64,000 nt of DNA from Clostridia bacterium (GTDB lineage: Bacteria; Bacillota_A; Clostridia; Oscillospirales; CAG-272). The stretch spans positions 25,459-89,458 of the forward strand of contig JAFTLD010000021.1 in assembly GCA_017452945.1 (NCBI GenBank), read 5' to 3'. Position 1 is the first letter of the stretch. Each line of letters begins with the position of its first letter. The notes under the pieces were generated by a model. That model had not been told where the DNA came from. It saw only the letters and a program-made list of their open reading frames with translations, and ran no database searches. Below are positions 49,493-57,280 of the stretch, piece by piece. Position numbers and translations under genes: made by a program.

Positions 49493-50602
49493 TCAAAAAT
49501 GTTCAAAAATGCCGCCCGGCTTGCGCGGGAACGCGCGCAAAAGATCCTCGCAGTTCCCCAAAATCCGTGCCCCCTCCAAATACGCAAGGCTGTGTGCATC
49601 CAAGGCGCGGTATCCGTAGATCAGCTGCGTAAAAGCTGCAACAGGCAGGGCCACGTCAGCATCCGCACCATCCGAAAGCTGCTCAACGCAAGCGTCACCG
49701 CCACCGTAGGACACGCGGTACGTGCCCGCCACACTCGGCATGGTGTCCTCGACCCGCACGGTAAAAGCACCCTCTTTTTGGGGATACTCATGTGCAGAAA
49801 GCATGGCCTTTGTGTTCAGCACACGCGCCGAAAGATCGGGAACGATTGTGTATGCGGTATGCATGTAGTGTGTCAGCAGCATATCCGCCTCAGTATAAAT
49901 CCCCGCATCGCACAGCACGATCTCATCATATTCCCCCTCAAACATACGCAAGAACGAAAAGATCTCGCGCAAGGCTGCGGGGCTGACGTACGCCATCTCA
50001 TGCACGGTCAGCACGGTATCGGCATAATGATTGACCGACAGCGTTTTGCTGCCTGAGCAAACTACGTACGCTATGGGCATCTCACCGTCATAGCACAGAT
50101 AGGTCATGCGCCCGGGATCAGCGTAGCGTCCGCCATTCACTCTGGGTAAAAGCAGATTGCGGCCTTTGGCAAACGTGCGGTATACGGCCAGTATATCGGG
50201 CAGCATGTCCTCTTTGTACGCTTTGAAGCCGCATCTGCGCGGAACAAAATCGATCTTTGCGGTGGGAAACCGTAAAAAAACGTGATCCGATACGCGCTCA
50301 TAGCCAAACTGTCTGTAATAAGAAAACGAAAACGGATGCAAAAGCGCCACAGCAGCGCCCTCATTTGCTGCCAGCGCATGCATATGGTCAAACATTTTTC
50401 GGATATTGCCGCCCCGACGGTATTCCACGGGTGTAGCAATGCCGCCCGCCAGCAGCGTCTTGACCGTACCTTTCCCATATGATGAATCGGTCAGTGTAAA
50501 TGCACCCGAGGATTGCACGGTTTGCGCCTCGTCCACGCATGCAACCTGCATGACCTCGCCATGCGCGCATGCCGTGCGTTGCTTGATTTCAATCATCGTC
50601 AT
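49493..50602 (-). CDS. Eis-like GNAT N-acetyltransferase
   Basis: The 369-residue protein has the Eis architecture: an N-terminal GNAT with the loop PVEYRRGGNIRKMFDHM (about 60-76), a second GNAT-like domain and a C-terminal SCP2-like sterol-carrier fold (about 270-369, ending with YGYRALDAHSLAYLEGA). Eis enzymes acetylate aminoglycosides or Lys residues; the substrate here is unknown. The ATG at 50602 follows AGGAGAT. It sits in an operon between the P1 peptidase and the beta-mannosidase. Confidence 0.88.
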   Translation of the reverse strand: MTMIEIKQRTACAHGEVMQVACVDEAQTVQSSGAFTLTDSSYGKGTVKTLLAGGIATPVEYRRGGNIRKMFDHMHALAANEGAAVALLHPFSFSYYRQFGYERVSDHVFLRFPTAKIDFVPRRCGFKAYKEDMLPDILAVYRTFAKGRNLLLPRVNGGRYADPGRMTYLCYDGEMPIAYVVCSGSKTLSVNHYADTVLTVHEMAYVSPAALREIFSFLRMFEGEYDEIVLCDAGIYTEADMLLTHYMHTAYTIVPDLSARVLNTKAMLSAHEYPQKEGAFTVRVEDTMPSVAGTYRVSYGGGDACVEQLSDGADADVALPVAAFTQLIYGYRALDAHSLAYLEGARILGNCEDLLRAFPRKPGGIFEHF

Positions 50603-50616
50603 CACAATCTCCTTTT

Positions 50617-51639
50617 TTATGCAAAATACGAAGCCAGTCCCCTGACCGTTACGCCATCCTTGCCCGTGGTGGTCTTGGCATGCCATAGCGCACTGACAAT
50701 GGCCTCCTCGACAGCCTCGGCAGTCATATCAAAAACAGGATCGAGGCGTCCGTCCGCAAGCATATCGCAATGCAAAACCGCCTGCTCTGTCGCATGCGGC
50801 ACGCGATTGGCGGTGGTAAATGCGATCGCCACGTCGCCGCTGCCGTTACCCATATACGAGCCCGTGCGCGAAAGTCCTACACCTGCACGCTTGGCTACAC
50901 GGCGCAGCTGACGCTCCGAAAGCGGTGCATCGGTCGCCACGATCATGATAATTGAGCCCTTATCTGCCGCATGATCGCGCTCTGCGATCTCCCTGCCCAC
51001 TTGTTGGCCATCGATCATCAGTCTTCCTCTGCCGCCAAAATTGGTCAGCACCAATGCGCCTACGGTATAATCGCAGCCATCAACCGTGACAATTCTTGAG
51101 GCCGAGCCAATGCCGCCCTTAAAGCCCAGACAGCACATGCCCGTACCCGCACCGACAGCGCCCTCTTCAAAGGTGTCAGCGCATGCGTCGATGGCTTGCA
51201 ATACGTGCGCTTCGGTCACGTGCAAGCCGCGGATGTCGTTGAGTGTACCGTCGTTGCACTCGCCCACCACCACGTTTACCGTACCCGCAGTACCGCCGAT
51301 ATCTGCATTTTGCGCCATCATATATTTAACTCCCGCTATCAACGCTGTGCCAACGCTGAGTGTATTGGTCAAAAGAATAGGCGCTTCTATCGTGCCAAGC
51401 TCGTCCACCTGCACAAGCCCTGCCGTTTTGCCAAAGCCGTTGAACACGAACGACGCTGCCATGACCTTATCCGTAAACAAGTTGCCGCCGTGCGGCATGA
51501 TACAAGTCACGCCCGTGTTGACAGCACCGCCATCCTGCAGCGTCACGTGTCCGACAAGTACGCCGGGTACGTCGGTAATCAGATTTTTCTCGCCGCTCAT
51601 GCCGCGGCCAACCGTAAAGGGAGAAGATTGAAGTCCCAT
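50617..51639 (-). CDS. P1 family (DmpA-like) aminopeptidase, self-processing
   Basis: The 340-residue member of the DmpA/BapA family is an Ntn hydrolase activated by autocleavage between Gly and Ser. The site is visible in DKGSIIMIVATDAPLSERQLRR (Ser about 229, the new N-terminal nucleophile). The N-terminal part has the usual DVPGVLVGHVTL and TGVTCIMPHGGNLF. Substrates may be D-amino-acid amides or beta-peptides. Start 51639 is chosen because GGAGGGC precedes it and overlaps an earlier ATG. It is the first gene of the operon. Confidence 0.92.
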   Translation of the reverse strand: MGLQSSPFTVGRGMSGEKNLITDVPGVLVGHVTLQDGGAVNTGVTCIMPHGGNLFTDKVMAASFVFNGFGKTAGLVQVDELGTIEAPILLTNTLSVGTALIAGVKYMMAQNADIGGTAGTVNVVVGECNDGTLNDIRGLHVTEAHVLQAIDACADTFEEGAVGAGTGMCCLGFKGGIGSASRIVTVDGCDYTVGALVLTNFGGRGRLMIDGQQVGREIAERDHAADKGSIIMIVATDAPLSERQLRRVAKRAGVGLSRTGSYMGNGSGDVAIAFTTANRVPHATEQAVLHCDMLADGRLDPVFDMTAEAVEEAIVSALWHAKTTTGKDGVTVRGLASYFA

Positions 51640-51668
51640 GTTGCCCTCCATGACAATTTCTTGGTTCT

Positions 51669-51697
51669 ATTATACCCGATGCAAAGTAGAAAATCAA
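51669..51697 (-). promoter_or_regulatory. Promoter of the P1/Eis/GH2 operon
   Basis: Minus-strand TTGATT (51697-51692) and TATAAT (51674-51669), spacer 17. The -35 overlaps the end of the upstream TetR gene region. Confidence 0.78.
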
Positions 51698-51707
51698 GTC
51701 TCGTAAT

Positions 51708-52247
51708 CTACTTGATTTTGTTTTTTTCAAACCTACCTCGATATTCACAAAGCAGCATTTCACACATTTGCTCGGGCGTTTCCCTGCAACCATTTTCCAA
51801 CCATAACTTGACGATGGAGTTAAAGCCATTCCTGAAAAATTCAATATGATATTCTTTCATTTGATCATCCATCGCATCCTCAAAATCAAAAGTATCCGGT
51901 AGCGTAATGCGTCGGTTCTCATATCCCAGCTTGAATATAAAGAGATACCTCTCTCTGTACGCCTGTATATGGCGAAACAGCTCCAAAAAATCCGATTTGT
52001 ACTGATCTACAGAATGCTTCAACACAAACATTCCTTCAACCTCATGCTGCAGCTCTAAATACATTTTATCTGCCAGATCATAAACGTCCAGATAATTTGC
52101 GTAAAAAGTGCTTCGATTGATTCCCGCAGATTGACATATATCCGCAACCTTAATGCGCGAGAGCGGTGTGTGCTCCAATATCTCCATGAAGGCTCTTTTG
52201 ATGCGCTCTACCGAAGCCTGACGCCTTTTATTGTTCTTGGTATTCAT
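51708..52247 (-). CDS. TetR-family regulator
   Basis: In this 179-residue protein the N-terminal HTH (RRQASVERIKRAFMEIL, then VADICQSAGINRSTFYANYLDVYDL) is followed by a helical region similar to the clostridial 'TetR/AcrR with C-terminal TetR_C_33'-like group. A GGAGAT site precedes the ATG. It lies upstream of the P1 operon in the same direction and divergent from a small membrane protein gene; either could be its target. Confidence 0.88.
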   Translation of the reverse strand: MNTKNNKRRQASVERIKRAFMEILEHTPLSRIKVADICQSAGINRSTFYANYLDVYDLADKMYLELQHEVEGMFVLKHSVDQYKSDFLELFRHIQAYRERYLFIFKLGYENRRITLPDTFDFEDAMDDQMKEYHIEFFRNGFNSIVKLWLENGCRETPEQMCEMLLCEYRGRFEKNKIK

Positions 52248-52288
52248 ATAAATCTCCTTTATTCCAACAATTGTCCGATTATTGATGG

Positions 52289-52317
52289 TTGACTTTGTTT
52301 CTCCTTTCCATTATACT
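52289..52317 (+). promoter_or_regulatory. Promoter of the small membrane protein gene
   Basis: TTGACT (52289-52294) and TATACT (52312-52317), spacer 17. Confidence 0.8.
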
Positions 52318-52368
52318 ATAAATACATTAAATAAACAAGTGTTGTTTTAATAAAAGGAGGAGTATTTT

Positions 52369-52680
52369 ATGTGGAAAATTCTAAAGAAGATTCTTTCATG
52401 GATATTGGGGCTCACATTCATCGCTGCTTTTGCTTGCGGTATTTGTCTGCTGATATTTGCGCAAGCCATTTCACTGGTTCTTGGTATCGTGGTCATTTGC
52501 CTGAGCTTGGCAACCGGTCTGATTCTTCCCAATCCAATTAGCTTGTTTGCCTTGATTGCAGGAATATGTATGATCTTCGCACCTGTACCAACAGGAATAG
52601 TACTTACGTGTGTTGGTCCGATCGGAATGCTTGTCAACGGTCTTTGCTGGGTGAGAAAGAAAAAAACGGATAAGGTTTAG
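52369..52680 (+). CDS. Small membrane protein, three transmembrane segments
   Basis: The 103-residue protein has hydrophobic segments at about 8-30, 33-55 and 57-92, Cys and Gly in the helices and a basic end (VRKKKTDKV). AAGGAGGAG precedes the ATG. No family is recognised. Being divergent from a TetR gene across a short control region suggests regulation by it, as is common for small efflux or envelope proteins. Confidence 0.68.
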   Translation: MWKILKKILSWILGLTFIAAFACGICLLIFAQAISLVLGIVVICLSLATGLILPNPISLFALIAGICMIFAPVPTGIVLTCVGPIGMLVNGLCWVRKKKTDKV

Positions 52681-52728
52681 TGATATTGGAAATGGACGCC
52701 ACTCCACGAGTTGTGTAAATAAAAGTAA

Positions 52729-52757
52729 GAAAGCCCTTGCGATGCAAGGGCTTTCCA
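52729..52757. terminator. Bidirectional terminator and adjacent slippage repeat
   Basis: gaaagcccttgc (52729-52740) pairs perfectly with gcaagggctttc (52744-52755). Just after it lies a run of ttttgcattctgcattctgc units (52758-52790) reaching the stop codon of the leftward GDPD gene. Confidence 0.85.
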
Positions 52758-52788
52758 ATTTTGCATTTTGCATTCTGCATTCTGCATT

Positions 52789-53802
52789 TTATTCGTATTC
52801 TTCCAAAATCTGCTTCAACAGCGCAGGGTCGTCTGTCATGATGCAGTCCACGCCCATTTCGATCAGCATACGCATCTCGTCGGGGTCGTTGATGGTCCAA
52901 TACTGCACGGCAATGCCTCTGCGGTGTGCGCGCCGTGTCAGCGTCGCCTTGTCAAGCGGCACCTCGATGCCCTTGACGTCATATGCAAGCGGAATCTGCA
53001 GGCAGGCAAAGTCGCTCTTATCAAACAAATTGACACCCAGATACTGCGTCAGCACAAAGCTCGCAGCCGAGCCCTCGGGCGCGCCGCGAAGCAAGTCGGG
53101 GTAATTTGTCTTAAGCTCCTCCTCGATCTCATCGTTAAACGTACCAATCACGATTTGATCCATGTATTCGGGATATTTCTGCAGCTGCTCGTAAAGCACA
53201 CGGCAGGCCTCTCTTCCGCGATCATCCGAATCCTTGATCTCCACGATAAAGAGCAGATCGGGATGGCTCTCGTAGAACATTTCAAAGAGCTGATCCACGG
53301 TTGCGATCTGCAGACCAAGCTCGGCAAAATTTTCCGCATCCTTGTAAATGCGCTCTCCGTTTTCATTTTCAAAATAGTAGCCAAAGTTATACTGCTGCAG
53401 CTGGGAAAGCGTCAAATCACGAATGTAATGGCGCTTGCTCTTGTCCTCACACAGCTGCTCAACCTCATCTAAGGTCAAGTCCCCGTTTACGTTACAGGTC
53501 TCGTCAATATAGCTGTCATGGTTATAAACAAGATAGCCGTCCTTTGTCAGATACAGATCGCTTTCGATGATATCCACACCTACGGTCATCACCGCCTCAC
53601 GGAAAGCCAGCAGCGTGTTTTCGGGGTTATTGTCGCCACCGCCACGGTGCGCTGCGATCATGGGCAGCTCGCCCTTCTCTACCACGAACGGATTGTTATC
53701 CACGTTTTTCGCGGGCGGTATGACGTTGATAATCGCATAAAACAGCAAAATCGCTGCCAAAATGCCGGCAAGTACGATCAAAGGAATGTATTTCTTTTTC
53801 AT
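52789..53802 (-). CDS. Glycerophosphodiester phosphodiesterase, membrane-anchored
   Basis: The 337-residue protein has an N-terminal transmembrane segment (about 4-27) followed by a GDPD TIM barrel. Visible are IAAHRGGGDNNPENTLLAFREA (His about 52; the Glu of PEN binds the metal), DIIESDLYLTKDGYLVYNHD and a C-terminal VQYWTINDPDEMRMLIEMGVDCIMTDDP. It hydrolyses glycerophosphodiesters outside the membrane, perhaps from phospholipid or teichoic acid. Start 53802 follows GGAGATT. An R1 leader copy lies upstream, and its small frame overlaps this start as ATGA. Confidence 0.93.
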   Translation of the reverse strand: MKKKYIPLIVLAGILAAILLFYAIINVIPPAKNVDNNPFVVEKGELPMIAAHRGGGDNNPENTLLAFREAVMTVGVDIIESDLYLTKDGYLVYNHDSYIDETCNVNGDLTLDEVEQLCEDKSKRHYIRDLTLSQLQQYNFGYYFENENGERIYKDAENFAELGLQIATVDQLFEMFYESHPDLLFIVEIKDSDDRGREACRVLYEQLQKYPEYMDQIVIGTFNDEIEEELKTNYPDLLRGAPEGSAASFVLTQYLGVNLFDKSDFACLQIPLAYDVKGIEVPLDKATLTRRAHRRGIAVQYWTINDPDEMRMLIEMGVDCIMTDDPALLKQILEEYE

Positions 53803-53948
53803 AACAATCTCCATGCCGCCTTCGGCGGCTCAAATAGTGATGGAAACTTCACCGCGGAGCTTTGCTCCAAAAATGGGCCCGGACCCATTTTTAGGTGAAG
53901 TTTAAGCGTGAATGGTTGAGTATAAAGGAACGTCACGTGAACTTTCAC
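53799..53948 (-). CDS. Possible leader peptide in R1 copy 3, coupled to GDPD
   Basis: A GTG at 53948 lies 8 bases after AAAAGGACG and opens a 49-residue frame beginning VKVHVTFLYTQPFTLKLHL, then KMGPGPFLEQSSAVKF, ending AAWRLL. Its TGA overlaps the GDPD ATG (ATGA), a classic coupling arrangement. Copy 1 encodes a related peptide with mostly synonymous differences in the shared part. There is no evidence of translation beyond this. Confidence 0.4.
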   Translation of the reverse strand: MKVHVTFLYTQPFTLKLHLKMGPGPFLEQSSAVKFPSLFEPPKAAWRLL

Positions 53949-53951
53949 GCT
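53814..53951 (-). repeat. Leader element R1, copy 3
   Basis: It has outer stem aaacttcacc/ggtgaagttt, inner hairpins aaaaatggg/cccattttt and ggagc/gctcc, an eight-bp agcgtgaa/ttcacgct hairpin and, near the gene, gccgcc-ttc-ggcggc (53816-53830). A promoter at 53978-54006 lies just upstream, so the element is the 5' leader of the GDPD gene. Confidence 0.84.
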
Positions 53952-53977
53952 ATTCGTCCTTTTCTTTTGATGTGACT

Positions 53978-54006
53978 ATTGTAACACATTTTGCAGCGGT
54001 TGTCAA
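53978..54006 (-). promoter_or_regulatory. Promoter of the R1 leader and GDPD gene
   Basis: Minus-strand TTGACA (54006-54001) and TACAAT (53983-53978), spacer 17. It starts inside the gap after the ADP-ribosylglycohydrolase stop. Confidence 0.82.
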
Positions 54007-54013
54007 CAAAATC

Positions 54014-55390
54014 TTACTGCACGTGCGCCAAGGTCTTGGCAGCGCATTCGCTGATCCTGACCGTACCCACACCGAAAATCGAGGTATGCAAGGTGTCCTG
54101 CAGCGGATCCTTCCAGTATGAGGGAATCGCATCAATGCCCGCACGCATACCAAGCACAGACCCCACCGTTGCACCGTTGCAGTCGGTGTCAAAGCCGGTC
54201 TGTACCGCCGTGCAAATGGATTTACCAAAGTCACCCTCACCGTAAAGCAGCGAAGCGGCCACGATCATGGCGTTGGAAATGGTATGACACCAGCCGTGCG
54301 AGGTATATTCGTTGTATTTTTTGTGGATCATCGCAAAGCAGTCATCTGCGCTCATGCCGCTCTTGTACGCGGCAATGACCGAGGAAACATCCTCGTAGAG
54401 TCTGGACGTGTACGGGATCTCTCCAAGACCGCCTAAAATAATGGTTTCAATGTCGCCCGTCACAGCAGCGGTTGCGATCATGGCAGAGGCAAACATTTCT
54501 CCGTAAATGCCGTTTTTGACGTGCGAGATCGAAGCATCGCGCCATGCCATATCGGCAGCTTTTTCGGGATTGCCGGGATTGATATACCCAAAATAGTCAC
54601 CCCGGATCTGCGCACCGATCCATTCTCTGTAGGGATTTTGATACATAGCCGACGCAGGCGGCACAAGGCCTTGCGCAAAATTGCGGTACGCAACGCGCTC
54701 TGCGGTGCAGTACGCGTTCTTGCTCTGCAGCTCCATCCACGCCTGTGAAACCTGCAAAGGCGTAAAATCTCTGCCGTAGCGCTCTATGATCAGCTGTGCA
54801 AGCACAACGTAATTGGTATCGTCGTCCACGGGCATGCCGTCGATATTGTCCGCATGGCAGGTAGCATGGAAAGGAAATCCGTAGCGCGCCTTCATGTCGT
54901 CCGTAATATCGCTCTTCAGAATGTAGCGGTGCATGGGGTAGTTCCCTGTTTCGGTCAAAAACGGGATCAGCTCGTTGGTGCGCACGCCCTCCACCGTCTT
55001 GCCAAGCAAGCAGCCGCAAATTCTGCCCATCCACGCACCGTGAATCTTTCCTGCAAGTGCGTCCTTGTCATATTCGGTGGGCAATTCTACCCGTTTACGC
55101 AACGCCTTGATGGCATCGAGGTCAGAGGGCTCAACGTAAATATAGTCCTCTTTTTGATCAAGCGTACGCACCAGCTCAAAGATCACGTCGCCCAACTGCT
55201 TTTTGATCTCACCGTTTGGCAAGCGCGAAACTGCTGTGAACAGATCGTAATAAGGCTCAATACAGAGTCCTTCATCACGGCATTGCTCATACTCGGTCAT
55301 CAGATCAAAGGCATACACCTCCCATGGGTGCATGTGCTCGTACTCAGGTTTGATTTCTGCGGTTTTGTACGTCATGCTTTCAGTATTCAT
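54014..55390 (-). CDS. ADP-ribosylglycohydrolase family protein
   Basis: In this 458-residue protein a ~90-residue helical N-terminal extension precedes the ADP-ribosyl-[dinitrogen reductase] glycohydrolase fold: KIHGAWMGRICGCLLGKTVEG, the metal-binding Asp cluster PVDDDTNYVV and the C-terminal TGFDTDCNGATVGSVLGMRAG, where Asp residues bind two Mg2+. The family removes ADP-ribose from proteins or hydrolyses related ribosides. The ATG at 55390 follows GGAGGCG. It has its own promoter; the exact substrate is unknown. Confidence 0.9.
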   Translation of the reverse strand: MNTESMTYKTAEIKPEYEHMHPWEVYAFDLMTEYEQCRDEGLCIEPYYDLFTAVSRLPNGEIKKQLGDVIFELVRTLDQKEDYIYVEPSDLDAIKALRKRVELPTEYDKDALAGKIHGAWMGRICGCLLGKTVEGVRTNELIPFLTETGNYPMHRYILKSDITDDMKARYGFPFHATCHADNIDGMPVDDDTNYVVLAQLIIERYGRDFTPLQVSQAWMELQSKNAYCTAERVAYRNFAQGLVPPASAMYQNPYREWIGAQIRGDYFGYINPGNPEKAADMAWRDASISHVKNGIYGEMFASAMIATAAVTGDIETIILGGLGEIPYTSRLYEDVSSVIAAYKSGMSADDCFAMIHKKYNEYTSHGWCHTISNAMIVAASLLYGEGDFGKSICTAVQTGFDTDCNGATVGSVLGMRAGIDAIPSYWKDPLQDTLHTSIFGVGTVRISECAAKTLAHVQ

Positions 55391-55420
55391 ATCGCGCCTC
55401 CGTTTTTTGTTCTTACTGCC

Positions 55421-55449
55421 ATTATACCTCATAACGGGCAAAAAATCAA
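55421..55449 (-). promoter_or_regulatory. Promoter of the ADP-ribosylglycohydrolase gene
   Basis: Minus-strand TTGATT (55449-55444) and TATAAT (55426-55421), spacer 17. Confidence 0.82.
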
Positions 55450-55460
55450 GACTGTAACAG

Positions 55461-55490
55461 ATAAAAGGGCTACCCCGAACGAGATAGCCC
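55461..55490 (-). terminator. Terminator of the long ECF sigma gene
   Basis: gggctacc (55467-55474) pairs with gatagccc (55483-55490), followed leftward by TTTTAT. It directly precedes the next promoter. Confidence 0.8.
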
Positions 55491-55497
55491 AATGATA

Positions 55498-57108
55498 TTA
55501 TACGTACAAATGCGCACCGATGGTCTTGCTGACCTTACCTGCCGGCTGCAAATATTCTAAGAGCAGAGCCTGTTGCATGATATAGCCGCGCGCAAAATAG
55601 CAGCATTCCACAGCAGTATTGATCTGATGGGTATTATCAGCAAATACCGCGGGCAGATCGGCTTTCACGATCTCGGCAATACTGCAATACAGAGCTTTGA
55701 GCTTCATGCGTGCCGCATCGGCAAGCTCCTGCAGCGCATCAAGCGTTTTACTGTCCAGTGCCTTGACCTGCTTTTTGATCTCTTCCAAATCAAGCGCCAT
55801 GACAGTTGGCACGTATGCACCGTTCTCTTCTCGCAAATAGCCGTACTCCGCAAGCTGCTCTGCGATCTTGTCGGAATCCGCAGGAATCTCTCCTGTGACA
55901 TATCCGCGCAGCACACTTGCCTGCTCCTCACTGATGTAAGGAGGCGTTTGGTCGCAGATGCCGTCAAACTCATAACGGAACTGCTGAAAACCGTATCCGC
56001 TGCCGTGGTTGCCGACAAAGCAGGGCTTATTTACTTCGCTGCACAGCTCATAGCCGACCATATCCCAAAAGCCGCCCTCGGGACGCTCGGTGAAATTCGG
56101 ATGCACGCGCGGCGCATGATACAGAAATGAATCATACGCCAGCATCAAAAGCGACCACTTTGCGCTTTCATAGTCGGCATAATTGCCATAATATGCATAT
56201 TCCTGCTCGGTCAATGCTTTGTTCAGATACTCGGTAAAATCAATCAGCGCCTTGGTGATCTCGGGCGCAGCGCTCAGTTGTGCGGCGTGTACCTTGAGCT
56301 GTGCTGCTGCACTGATGATGGGCATTGCGGTCTGATATTTGCCGTCCTGCTTGATCAAAAAGGTCTCGCGCGTCAAATATTCCAGCTCGTCCTCCATATA
56401 AGGCAGCGCCACGCCAAGCTCCAGCGCCAAGGCTTCTGCCGTGCTGGGATTTCCGTATGCCTCTAATGCGATGTTCTGATACATTCTGTGCGCATACCAG
56501 TTGATACTGTAGGGCTGATTATTCGCTCCGGGCTTGGAAACGTTGAACGAATAAGCGATTTTTTCGGGTCTGTAGCTTCTGACTCCAAATTCTCTTGCCA
56601 TATCCATACCTTCCTTCAAAATTTTTCGGGCGCGCTGCAGCCGTTTCTTGACTGCCTCGCATGAAAGAGAGTTTGCAAGAGCAATGTCGCGTATGCTCCT
56701 GTTCTGCATGTAATACGCCACGACGATATTGCGATACTCGCTTTTGATAAAGGCCAGCTCCCTGCGCAAAAGCGCAAGCTGCTCTTGCTCGACCGTTTTC
56801 ACAAACAAGTTTTCGCTCTCATCCTCGATCTCATAGTCACTAATATCGGCACCGGTAACCGACTCGCGCGACAGATGCTTAGCGTTTGCCCATGCAGCAT
56901 AACGGTTTTTGACAATTTGCCAAACCCATGCGGAAAAATGCTCGGGAATTTTTCCCGAATGTAAGGCAGACAGGATGTGCAACGCAATCTCCTGCGTCAA
57001 ATCCTGCGCGTCCGCCTCACTTCCCGTCTTGCGCAGACAGAAATAAAACACCTTTTCCATGTAGTTCTCGGTAAATTCTACCATCAAGCGTTCGCCCACA
57101 CTGTGCAT
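55498..57108 (-). CDS. ECF-type sigma factor with long C-terminal domain
   Basis: In this 536-residue protein sigma region 2 (about 18-85: DAQDLTQEIALHILSAL, HFSAWVWQIVKNRYAAWAN) and region 4 (about 120-175: SIRDIALANSLSCEAVKKRLQRARKIL) are typical of ECF sigma factors. The following ~360 residues are an extra domain of unknown type (RMYQNIALEAYGNPSTAEALALELGVALPYMEDELEYL reads like a winged helix), perhaps a signal sensor. No anti-sigma gene is adjacent. Start 57108 follows GGGAGGC. Similar fused proteins occur in Clostridia. Confidence 0.85.
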   Translation of the reverse strand: MHSVGERLMVEFTENYMEKVFYFCLRKTGSEADAQDLTQEIALHILSALHSGKIPEHFSAWVWQIVKNRYAAWANAKHLSRESVTGADISDYEIEDESENLFVKTVEQEQLALLRRELAFIKSEYRNIVVAYYMQNRSIRDIALANSLSCEAVKKRLQRARKILKEGMDMAREFGVRSYRPEKIAYSFNVSKPGANNQPYSINWYAHRMYQNIALEAYGNPSTAEALALELGVALPYMEDELEYLTRETFLIKQDGKYQTAMPIISAAAQLKVHAAQLSAAPEITKALIDFTEYLNKALTEQEYAYYGNYADYESAKWSLLMLAYDSFLYHAPRVHPNFTERPEGGFWDMVGYELCSEVNKPCFVGNHGSGYGFQQFRYEFDGICDQTPPYISEEQASVLRGYVTGEIPADSDKIAEQLAEYGYLREENGAYVPTVMALDLEEIKKQVKALDSKTLDALQELADAARMKLKALYCSIAEIVKADLPAVFADNTHQINTAVECCYFARGYIMQQALLLEYLQPAGKVSKTIGAHLYV

Positions 57109-57224
57109 GCTCTCGCCTCCCTTCACTCATATAGTGTAGATTTTGCAGATTTGGGGACAAAGTATTTTCATAATTATCATGAAATTTTTTCAAAGTGTCA
57201 AAGCAATTCCAAACTGAATAAAAA

Positions 57225-57246
57225 ATACCCCGAGTTCTCGGGGTAA
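57225..57246 (-). terminator. Terminator of the aminotransferase gene
   Basis: taccccgag (57226-57234) pairs with ctcggggta (57237-57245) with a two-base loop; leftward it runs into TTTTTTATT. Confidence 0.82.
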
Positions 57247-57280
57247 AAATGATATAAAATGCTGATACAATCGATGTAAA

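Noticed and set aside
49493..50686. Longer version of the Eis-like protein starting at 50686
   Set aside because: The extra N-terminal residues overlap the upstream P1 peptidase gene and have no ribosome-binding site; the ATG at 50602 has one.
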